From CAYFSC01 sp964345695 (lineage in GTDB: Bacteria > Bacteroidota > Rhodothermia > Rhodothermales > Salinibacteraceae), in contig CAYFSC010000175.1 in NCBI GenBank assembly GCA_964345695.1, forward strand, positions 1-6,062: a stretch of DNA of 6,062 nucleotides. Reading direction: 5' to 3'. This document shows, one piece after another, positions 1 to 5,052 of this stretch. Positions within the stretch are counted from its first letter, which is position 1. Every line of letters begins with the position of its first letter. The position numbers were made by a program, and so were the translations under genes. The notes under the pieces were generated by a model. It made no database searches. It was not told where the DNA came from and saw nothing but the letters and a program-made list of their open reading frames with translations.

Positions 1-151
1 CCAGAATCGACAGAACTTCGCCTATGCGCTCGGCCAGGGCCTCGGTGGTAGGCTGGTCGTACACGTCGCGTCGCTCATAGAGCTTCGGGGGCACGTCCTC
101 GGCCGCTCCATTGGCACGCAGGTCGTCGGACAGCACTTTCTTCTCGGACAT
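1..151 (-). CDS. folE: GTP cyclohydrolase I, N-terminal fragment (probable)
   Basis: This is a partial gene: 50 codons are visible and it continues past the left edge. GTP cyclohydrolase I converts GTP to 7,8-dihydroneopterin triphosphate in the cytoplasm, the substrate of the 6-pyruvoyl-tetrahydropterin synthase encoded just upstream. What is seen is an ATG at 151, a polar, variable leader (MSEKKVLSDDLRANG), then a helix-like stretch around residues 37-50 (TEALAERIGEVLSIL). That stretch resembles the family's N-terminal helix before the usual GEDP.REGL segment, which lies outside the window. No catalytic or zinc residue is visible, so the call rests mostly on the neighbour and the weak N-terminal match. 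The frame stays open upstream of 151, with a GTG at about 199, so a longer N-terminus is possible. No strong Shine-Dalgarno precedes the ATG. Confidence 0.5.
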   Translation of the reverse strand, partial: MSEKKVLSDDLRANGAAEDVPPKLYERRDVYDQPTTEALAERIGEVLSIL

Positions 152-239
152 GAAAGCAGAGATCTCGTTGGAAAACAGACTGAAAGGGAATTCACGCACG
201 GCGCCTTGCGGGAAGGCCGCCCCTCGAACAGAGCCGGCA

Positions 240-258
240 TCCGGCGGTGCGTGCCGGA
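240..258 (-). terminator. GC-rich hairpin after the pterin synthase gene
   Basis: TCCGGC (240-245) and GCCGGA (253-258) form a perfect 6-bp stem with a 7-nt loop, starting 6 nt past the stop of the pterin synthase gene. There is no T-tract on the minus strand after the stem, so it is not a classical intrinsic terminator. It could slow transcription or protect the 3' end between the two pterin genes, or be chance in GC-rich DNA. Confidence 0.25.
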
Positions 259-264
259 CGCGCG

Positions 265-699
265 TCACGCCCGTTGCGGGTCCCCGTCCTCGCCGTAGTA
301 CTCAACGAAGTTCCGCGGGGTCTCGTAGAGGCGGACACAGTGCAGGCGACCGGCTGGAAGCGCGCCCTCAAGCTGGTTCCAGATGGCTATGGCGAAGTTC
401 TCGGTGGAGGGCAGCACGCCGTCCATGAAGTCGACCTCCAGGTTCAGGTTCTTGTGATCAACGCAGTCGACAACGCGCTCGTGCAGCACGTCCTTCAGCG
501 CACCGAGGTCGACGACGTAGCCCGTCTCGGGGTCCGGCTCCCCCGCCACGGTCACCTCCAGCTCGTAGTTGTGTCCGTGCCAGTTCGGATTGTTGCACGG
601 TCCAAACGTGTCTTCATTCCACGCGTCGGACTTGTCCGGATTGTGGAGGCGGTGCGCCGCGTTGAAGTGCACCTTGCGCGTGACGTAAACGGTAGCCAT
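265..699 (-). CDS. 6-pyruvoyl-tetrahydropterin synthase / QueD family protein
   Basis: This 144-residue protein has the full length of the PTPS/QueD family, zinc enzymes of the tunnelling fold that act on 7,8-dihydroneopterin triphosphate. The zinc ligands are visible as His16 (FNAAH) and His41 and His43 (HGH). Cys35 lies six residues before His41, giving the C-x5-HGH spacing of animal-type PTPS rather than the C-x3-HGH of typical QueD. Asp81-His82 (DHKNL) completes the catalytic set and Glu126 (YETPRN) is the expected pterin anchor. The stretches TGYVVDLGALK (59-69) and STENFAIAIW (98-107) are also typical. A probable folE starts 113 bp downstream on the same strand, so the pair would carry GTP to a 6-pyruvoyl-type pterin. 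Whether the end product is tetrahydrobiopterin-like, a queuosine precursor or a folate intermediate cannot be decided here. The start at 699 fits the family N-terminus but has no clear Shine-Dalgarno. A TACAAT hexamer (736-741) is a possible -10, without a good -35. Confidence 0.9.
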   Translation of the reverse strand: MATVYVTRKVHFNAAHRLHNPDKSDAWNEDTFGPCNNPNWHGHNYELEVTVAGEPDPETGYVVDLGALKDVLHERVVDCVDHKNLNLEVDFMDGVLPSTENFAIAIWNQLEGALPAGRLHCVRLYETPRNFVEYYGEDGDPQRA

Positions 700-786
700 G
701 CGTTGCTTCTGAAGGTGATTAAGACTAGGTCGAGGATTGTACGTGGTACTTCTACAGACCGTTGCGCCTGCTTGTTGTTCGTGCGC

Positions 787-847
787 TCAGGTTTTACAGG
801 TCCGTCTTTCCTGTACCGGTCTGGTCTTGTGATTCATGTCGTCCTCC
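787..847 (-). promoter_or_regulatory. Short leader ORF with strong ribosome site, upstream of the pterin synthase
   Basis: On the minus strand a GGAGG (843-847) lies 5 nt before an ATG at 837, which opens a 16-codon frame, MNHKTRPVQERRTCKT, ending in TGA at 787-789. This is the clearest Shine-Dalgarno seen before any start in the window. The frame is the same as that of the pterin synthase, and I find no other stop between 786 and the synthase ATG at 699. It could be a leader peptide affecting the downstream gene, a tiny protein, or chance. A 6-bp hairpin (TACAGG with CCTGTA, about 795-815) lies within it. Confidence 0.25.
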
Positions 848-857
848 GATAGTTTAA
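827..857 (+). promoter_or_regulatory. Possible Bacteroidota-type promoter for the HIT-coaE-DUF4442 genes
   Basis: TTG at 827-829 is followed after 20 bp by TAGTTTAA at 850-857. This fits the Bacteroidota primary sigma pattern of TTG near -33 and TAnnTTTG near -7 with about 20 bp between, except that the last two bases of the -7 box differ. Transcription would start around 864, giving a leader of roughly 45 nt before the HIT gene. The match is short and rests on the lineage inference being right. Confidence 0.25.
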
Positions 858-907
858 GCGTGCATCTTAGACGCCGCACGCCACCGCTCATTACTGCGTG
901 ACGCCAC

Positions 908-1252
908 ATGTCTGAACCCACGATCTTCCAGAAGATCATCGACCGCGAGGCCGACGCGGACATCGTCCACGAGGACGACCAGTGCATCGCCTTCCGCGAC
1001 ATCAATCCGCAGGCGCCGACCCACATCCTCATCGTGCCGAAGCGCCCGATCCCGAGCCTCGACGACGTCGAGGATGAGGACGCCGACCTTCTCGCCCACC
1101 TGCATCTTGTGGCACGCGACATCGCCCGCGAAGAAGGCCTGCGCGATGGCTACCGCACGGTCATCAACACCGGCGACGACGGCGGGCAAACGATCTATCA
1201 CCTCCACATGCATCTCTTGGGCGGACGCCGCCTGGAGTGGCCTCCCGGATGA
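908..1252 (+). CDS. HIT family (HINT-like) nucleotide-binding protein
   Basis: This 114-residue protein has the usual length of the HINT branch of the histidine triad superfamily. HINT proteins hydrolyse purine nucleoside phosphoramidates and related adenylates in the cytoplasm; the physiological substrate is usually unknown. The signature H-x-H-x-H is at His98, His100 and His102 (YHLHMHLLGG), and His100 would be the nucleophile. Also typical are TIFQKII at 5-11, FRDINPQAPTHILIVPK at 29-45, the loop INTGDDGGQTIYH at 86-98 and the C-terminal WPPG. The protein is markedly acidic, with about twice as many Asp and Glu as Lys and Arg, which would suit a salt-in halophile (inference). The start is the first ATG giving the family N-terminus and has no Shine-Dalgarno. 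It is the first of three plus-strand genes; coaE starts 112 bp after its stop. Confidence 0.93.
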   Translation: MSEPTIFQKIIDREADADIVHEDDQCIAFRDINPQAPTHILIVPKRPIPSLDDVEDEDADLLAHLHLVARDIAREEGLRDGYRTVINTGDDGGQTIYHLHMHLLGGRRLEWPPG

Positions 1253-1266
1253 TCCCCGACGATGCG

Positions 1267-1308
1267 TGTCGAATGTCGCGTGTCGAATGTCGAATGTCGC
1301 GTGTCGGC
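1267..1308 (+). repeat. Heptamer tandem repeat, six copies of TGTCGNN
   Basis: Six consecutive 7-bp units start TGTCG and end in AA, CG, AA, AA, CG and GC in order. The array fills the first part of the gap between the HIT gene and coaE, beginning 14 bp after the HIT stop. Since 7 is not a multiple of 3, the repeat is not a coding repeat, although one plus-strand frame runs open through it. Short heptamer arrays of this kind (STRR elements) are known between genes in cyanobacteria. The role here is unknown; slipped-strand length variation or a protein-binding array are both possible. Confidence 0.85.
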
Positions 1309-1364
1309 CCTCGGGGGCACTGCTCCTTCCTCCTCTCGAACTTTGTCATTCGGACTTCAGCATT

Positions 1365-1961
1365 GTGAAGACACTGGGGGTGACTGGAGGCATCGGGAGC
1401 GGAAAGACGACGGTCTGCGGCTTCTTGGAGGAGCAGGGAGCCCGGGTGTTTTACGCTGACCTGGAGGCCCGGCGGCTGATGGAAGAGGACCCGGCGGTCC
1501 GGGCCGCCATCGTCGACGCCTTCGGGCCGCAGAGCTACACCGACGGCACGCTGAACCGCGCCTACCTGGCCGACCAGGTTTTCGGAGACGACGAAAAGGT
1601 GGAACGCCTCAACGCGATCGTGCATCCCCACGTCTTCGAGGCCTTCGACGCGGCCGCGGTCCGGGCCAAGGACGAGGACGTCTCCCTCCTCGTTCACGAA
1701 GCCGCCCTGTTGTTTGAAGCCGGCGGCGATGCGCACGTCGATGCCACGGCGGCCGTGGTGGCGCCCGACGCGGACCGCATTGCCCGCGTGGTGGAGCGTG
1801 ACAGCGTCTCGCCCGGGCAGGTGCGCGACCGCATGGGACACCAACTGCCACAAGACGAGCTGCGCCGCCGCGCCGATCATGTGATCGAAAACGACGGCTC
1901 CCTCGATGCGCTGCGTCGTAAGAGCATCAACCTGTACTGGACAGTCGTTCAGGCGTCGTGA
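1365..1961 (+). CDS. coaE: Dephospho-CoA kinase
   Basis: CoaE catalyses the last step of coenzyme A synthesis, ATP-dependent phosphorylation of the 3'-hydroxyl of dephospho-CoA, in the cytoplasm. The 198-residue product has the standard length. Its P-loop is GGIGSGKT at residues 8-15. Asp32 (YADLEAR) matches the catalytic Asp of E. coli CoaE (Asp33). The Asp two residues earlier in the E. coli DAD motif is Tyr30 here, a form I associate with Bacteroidota. Further family marks are HP at 87-88, EAALLFEAG at 112-120, the Arg-rich lid (138-169, with RDSVSPGQVRDRMGHQ at 145-160) and ADHVIENDGS at 170-179. I choose the GTG at 1365 because it puts the P-loop at the normal distance from the N-terminus. 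The frame is open further upstream, but that extension runs through the HIT gene and the heptamer array. There is no clear Shine-Dalgarno. GAACTTTG (1338-1345) partly matches a -7 box. Confidence 0.93.
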   Translation: MKTLGVTGGIGSGKTTVCGFLEEQGARVFYADLEARRLMEEDPAVRAAIVDAFGPQSYTDGTLNRAYLADQVFGDDEKVERLNAIVHPHVFEAFDAAAVRAKDEDVSLLVHEAALLFEAGGDAHVDATAAVVAPDADRIARVVERDSVSPGQVRDRMGHQLPQDELRRRADHVIENDGSLDALRRKSINLYWTVVQAS

Positions 1962-2040
1962 GGCCCGCTGAGACGGCCACCGTTTCGCTGACCCGGCCCA
2001 AGGGCGCGCCTGGTTCCCCGCACTCGCTTCTCCCCCCGGC

Positions 2041-2535
2041 ATGCCGCACGAAAATCCTTTCACCCGCATCGCCGAAACGTACGCCGGCACGTCGGGCGCT
2101 GAGCGCCGCGCGTGGCTCTCGAAGGCCATCGGGGAAACCATTCCCTTCGTGGCAACGGCTGGCTGCACCATCGAGACGTACACGCCGACCCGCGTGGTCG
2201 TGCGCCTCGACGATCGCGAGGCGGTGCACAACCACATCGGCGGCATGCATGCGGCGGCGATGACCCTGCTGGCTGAAACTGCGACAGGGCTCGTCGTGGC
2301 CCTCAACCTGACCCCTCCAGCCGTTCCCCTCTTGCGGACGATGACGATGGACTTTCAGCGCATGGCCGAGGGGGCCGTCCGCGCCGAAGCCGCGCTGTCC
2401 GACGACGCGACTGCCCGCCTGCGCGAGCGCCCCATCGGCAAGGTCGACGTCGCCGTTCGCTGCGAAGACGCCAGCCACCAGACCCCGGTCGACGGCACGC
2501 TCCAGTGGGCCTGGGTGCCAGAAGACCGTCTGTAG
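2041..2535 (+). CDS. DUF4442 hotdog-fold protein (possible acyl-CoA thioesterase)
   Basis: This 164-residue protein appears to belong to the DUF4442 group of single-domain hotdog proteins, related to PaaI-type acyl-CoA thioesterases. The clearest signature is AVHNHIGGMHAAAMTLLAE at residues 61-79, the N-H-x-G-x-x-H segment and central helix of the fold, with Glu79 where related thioesterases often have an acidic residue. Before it, residues 34-58 look like the first beta strands; after it come MTMDFQRMAEG (105-115) and a C-terminal strand (VDVAVRCED, about 138-146). There is no signal peptide or membrane segment, so it should be cytosolic. Substrate and activity of this subgroup are not established, so hydrolysis of an acyl-CoA is inference. 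It lies 79 bp after coaE on the same strand, and both would handle CoA compounds. The ATG at 2041 has no Shine-Dalgarno. Confidence 0.8.
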   Translation: MPHENPFTRIAETYAGTSGAERRAWLSKAIGETIPFVATAGCTIETYTPTRVVVRLDDREAVHNHIGGMHAAAMTLLAETATGLVVALNLTPPAVPLLRTMTMDFQRMAEGAVRAEAALSDDATARLRERPIGKVDVAVRCEDASHQTPVDGTLQWAWVPEDRL

Positions 2536-2620
2536 CGGACTTCGGGTTTGTGGTTTCTGCCGAATGGAATCGCCGAGGGTACGCCCCATCGGCCCCTCGG
2601 TCTCAAACCCGGAAGTTCGG
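2536..2620. terminator. Nested inverted repeat between convergent genes, possible two-way terminator
   Basis: The outer arms, 2536-2550 (CGGACTTCGGGTTTG) and 2604-2619, can pair over about 15 bp with one bulged G and one G-T pair. Inside, CCGAGGG (2573-2579) pairs with CCCTCGG (2594-2600) in a 7-bp hairpin. The structure fills almost the whole gap between the DUF4442 stop (2535) and the histidine kinase stop (2629), where a two-way terminator would be expected. Neither side has a T-tract, so intrinsic termination is uncertain; it could block 3' exonucleases or extrude as a cruciform. Confidence 0.5.
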
Positions 2621-2628
2621 AACTGAGA

Positions 2629-4107
2629 CTACGCCGGCACCTTCCGGCGGCGTTCGACCGTGGGCAGCGTGAAGTGGAAGACCGTGCCCTCGCCGACGGT
2701 GCTTTCCACCTGCAGAGTGCTTCCGTGCAGTTCCACGATCTTGTGCGCGATGGCGAGACCGAGACCCGCGCCGCCCTTCGACCGGTCGCGGCTTTTGTCC
2801 ACCCGGTAGAAGCGCTCGAAAATGTGCGGGAGGTCGTCCTCCGGGATCCCGGGCCCGCTGTCCTCGACGCGAATCTGCAGGGTGTCATCGTCGGTGTCGG
2901 TCAGGCGCACGCACACCTCGCCGCCGGGCGGCGTGTAATGGATGGCGTTGTCGATAAGGTTGGACAGCACCCGCTCCACGAGTCCGATGTCGGCCTTGGC
3001 GCGGACCTGTCGCTCGGGGATGGCCGCCTGCAGGCGGATGTCTTTTTCCTCGGCCGTGGTCCGGTACTGCATGGTAATGTCCTGCACCAGCTCGGCCACC
3101 GAAAACGGCTCGAGAGTCGGCTCGATCTGGTTCGACTCCAGCTTCGACAGATCGAACAGATTGCTGACGAGGTGATTCAGCCGCCGGGCGTTCTTGAGCG
3201 CCGTTTCCACGTAGCGCTGGCGCTCGTCGGGCGGCAGCGACCCGTCCTTGATGTGCACCGTCTCCAAGTAGCCCTGGATGGAGGCCAACGGGCTCCGCAG
3301 GTCGTGCGACACGTTGGCGACCAGCTCGCGCCGCATGCGGTCGGCCTGGCGCAGCTCTTCCATGTTGTCGACGATGGTGTCAGCCATCTGGTTGAAGCAC
3401 TGGGCGAGCTGCCCCACTTCGTCGCTCGACTCCACCTCCATGCGCTCTTCGAAGTTGCCCGACTCGAAGGACGACACGACGTCCTGCATGTGCTTCAGGC
3501 GCCGCGTCAGACGGCGGAACAGCAGCAGCCCCACCCCGGCCGCTACGAGCACCACGATTCCGAGGCCGCGAAGGGCCGTCTGAATGATGTAGCTGTCCCC
3601 GATCATGCGGGCCGTCGACGCGTACTGCTCACTGCCTAGAATGACGTACAGGTAGCAGTGCTTGCCGTCCTGCTCGACAGGCGCCACCGAAAACGGCTTG
3701 CGCGTTCCTGCGTTGCGCGGGTCGTCGCCCAGGATGGGCAACTCTTCGCCCTCCATGAAGCGATCGATGGGCCGCATGTCAATCGACTCCTGTTCGATCG
3801 CTTCGTCGGAGACTGCGAAGGAGGCCTTCAGCCGCCCGTTTTCGTCCAGCAGGTAGATCTCGATGCGCCGATTGATGCCCGTCATGTCCTGGATGGTCGC
3901 CTCGATCGCTTCGTAGTCGATGCTGTCCTGCAGCAGCGGCCGAAAGCGCGGCACCATCTCCTCGGCGAGCGTACGGTTGAGCTTCTGCTCCACCTCGTCG
4001 GCGTAGCGGCGGGCCGACCGCACCCCGAGAACGGCGAGGATCACCCCGAGCCCCACGAGGAGGATCAGAAAAAGCGCGCTGAGCTTGGCGTAGAAACTGT
4101 TGAACAT
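2629..4107 (-). CDS. Membrane sensor histidine kinase
   Basis: This is a complete inner-membrane histidine kinase of 492 residues (from the ATG at 4107). Order of parts: TM1 about 9-29; an extracytoplasmic sensor of about 150 residues (30-180) with YLLDENGRL and CYLYVILGSEQY segments that look Cache/PhoR-like (inference); TM2 about 182-198; HAMP about 199-250; a dimerisation domain with the H-box SHDLRSPL and phospho-acceptor His268; then the ATPase domain with N-box NLIDNAIHYTP (Asn383, Asn387), G1 DSGPGIP (416-422), F-box FERFYRVDKS (430-439) and G2 GGAGLGLAI (445-453). All catalytic boxes are intact. It follows the response regulator gene by 77 bp and should autophosphorylate and pass phosphate to it. 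The signal is unknown. The start at 4107 has GGGGA 7 nt upstream and gives a normal short N-tail before TM1; a GTG at 4143 would add 12 residues. A 6-bp hairpin (2632-2649) spans its last codons. Confidence 0.95.
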   Translation of the reverse strand: MFNSFYAKLSALFLILLVGLGVILAVLGVRSARRYADEVEQKLNRTLAEEMVPRFRPLLQDSIDYEAIEATIQDMTGINRRIEIYLLDENGRLKASFAVSDEAIEQESIDMRPIDRFMEGEELPILGDDPRNAGTRKPFSVAPVEQDGKHCYLYVILGSEQYASTARMIGDSYIIQTALRGLGIVVLVAAGVGLLLFRRLTRRLKHMQDVVSSFESGNFEERMEVESSDEVGQLAQCFNQMADTIVDNMEELRQADRMRRELVANVSHDLRSPLASIQGYLETVHIKDGSLPPDERQRYVETALKNARRLNHLVSNLFDLSKLESNQIEPTLEPFSVAELVQDITMQYRTTAEEKDIRLQAAIPERQVRAKADIGLVERVLSNLIDNAIHYTPPGGEVCVRLTDTDDDTLQIRVEDSGPGIPEDDLPHIFERFYRVDKSRDRSKGGAGLGLAIAHKIVELHGSTLQVESTVGEGTVFHFTLPTVERRRKVPA

Positions 4108-4143
4108 GAGCAATCCCCGGATGGACCGGAATCCGTTGTTCAC

Positions 4144-4166
4144 TGTCCTTCATCGTGCCCTTCATC
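4144..4166 (-). repeat. Two 11-bp direct repeats between regulator and kinase genes
   Basis: TGTCCTTCATC (4144-4154) and TGCCCTTCATC (4156-4166) differ at one base. On the coding strand each reads GATGAAGGNCA, so the gap contains two AAGG ribosome-site-like words, the nearer one just before the alternative GTG start at 4143. They may help load ribosomes for the kinase gene or be a small chance duplication. Confidence 0.4.
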
Positions 4167-4184
4167 ATGCCGCCCACCGCATCG

Positions 4185-4937
4185 TTAACCGCCGTCCACC
4201 GTCTCGGCCAGCTCGTCGGCCTCCGCAAACCGGTAGCCCACCCCCCATACCGTTTTGACGTACCGCGGATCGGAGGGAGCAGGTTCAATCTTGTTGCGGA
4301 GGCGGTTGATGTGGGTGTTGACGGTGTGGCTGTATCCGCTGTACTGATAGCCCCACACCTCGTCGAGCAGCTCCTGCCGGCTGAACGCCTTGCCGGGGTG
4401 GCGGACAAAAAGCAGCAGAAGCTCGAACTCCTTGCTCGTCAAATCCACCGTCTCGCCGCCGACCGTGACCTTGCGCTTTTGCGGATAGACCACCACGTCG
4501 CCGAGCTCGATGGGCGCCTCGCTGCTGTCGGTGGCTTCCTCACGGTCGATCTCCACACGCCGAAAAATGGCCTTAACGCGCGCCATCACCTCGCGGATGC
4601 TAAACGGCTTGGTGATGTAGTCGTCGGCTCCCAACTCCAGCCCAAGCACCTTGTCGATCTCCTCCGTCTTGGCCGTCACCATCAGGATGGGCAGCTGCCG
4701 CTTCTCCTGTCGAAGGCGCCGGCAGATGTCGAACCCGTCCCGCCCCGGCAGCATGATGTCGAGGATCACCAGGTCGTAGGCCTGATCCAGGGCCTGCTCC
4801 AGCGCGGCATCGCCGTCGGCCACGCAGTCGACCTCGTGGCCCTCGTCGCTCAGGTGCAGCTCCAGCAGGTCGGCAATGTCCTCGTCGTCCTCGACGAGCA
4901 AAATGTGCTTCGTAGCGGCCATTGTGGCTGTCTTCAT
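4185..4937 (-). CDS. OmpR/PhoB-family response regulator
   Basis: This 250-residue DNA-binding response regulator is the partner of the kinase encoded downstream. The receiver domain (about 10-128) has the acidic pair Asp17-Asp18, phospho-acceptor Asp60 (VILDIMLPGRDGFD), Thr88 (VTAK) and Lys110 (ITKPF), all in the expected places. A linker of about 20 residues leads to an OmpR-type winged helix (about 147-240) with LTSKEFELLLLF, SRQELLDEVWGY, a recognition helix around HTVNTHINRLRNKIE and the terminal wing VKTVWGVGYRF. It is cytoplasmic and would bind tandem DNA sites as a dimer after phosphorylation. Regulator first, kinase second, 77 bp apart, is the usual operon order. The ATG at 4937 overlaps no other gene but directly follows the stop of a 9-codon leader frame (TGAATG); a second ATG at 4922, giving MAATKHILLVEDD, is equally plausible. 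The regulon cannot be read from the window. Confidence 0.96.
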   Translation of the reverse strand: MKTATMAATKHILLVEDDEDIADLLELHLSDEGHEVDCVADGDAALEQALDQAYDLVILDIMLPGRDGFDICRRLRQEKRQLPILMVTAKTEEIDKVLGLELGADDYITKPFSIREVMARVKAIFRRVEIDREEATDSSEAPIELGDVVVYPQKRKVTVGGETVDLTSKEFELLLLFVRHPGKAFSRQELLDEVWGYQYSGYSHTVNTHINRLRNKIEPAPSDPRYVKTVWGVGYRFAEADELAETVDGG

Positions 4938-4977
4938 TCAACGCATGCGAAGAAGGACGTGAAACATCGCTCCTTCT
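4938..4977 (-). promoter_or_regulatory. Leader ORF and ribosome-site hairpin before the response regulator
   Basis: On the minus strand AGAAGGAG lies just before an ATG at 4967 that opens MFHVLLRMR and stops with TGA at 4938-4940, directly against the regulator ATG at 4937. AGAAGGA (its complement at 4971-4977) can pair perfectly over 7 bp with TCCTTCT inside the leader frame (complement at 4951-4957), across a 13-nt loop. The ribosome site of the leader would be hidden in that hairpin. The spacing of GGAG to ATG is short (2 nt), which weakens the coding reading. Confidence 0.3.
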
Positions 4978-5052
4978 ACTGTCGCCTCTGCCACGGGCGG
5001 TGTTACGCACACGCTCCCCAATCGATGCACGCCGCGTCTGGACCGGCGGGAC

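Noticed and set aside
247..852. Plus-strand frame of 201 codons opposite the pterin synthase
   Set aside because: The minus strand carries every zinc and catalytic residue of PTPS; this frame is its shadow.
1267..1308. CRISPR-like array
   Set aside because: Units are 7 bp in direct tandem with no spacers.
1262..1459. Peptide repeat VECRVSN/VECRVSA read from the heptamer region
   Set aside because: The 21-bp peptide period is simply three 7-bp units; the frame runs on into coaE in the wrong phase.
1164..2306. Minus-strand open frame of 380 codons opposite coaE and the DUF4442 gene
   Set aside because: It lies antisense to two clear families, shows no recognisable domain, and is the kind of long shadow expected opposite GC-rich codons.
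2548..3639. Plus-strand open frame of 363 codons opposite the histidine kinase
   Set aside because: Antisense to a kinase with all catalytic boxes intact; composition is His/Val/Arg/Leu-rich in the manner of a reverse-strand shadow.
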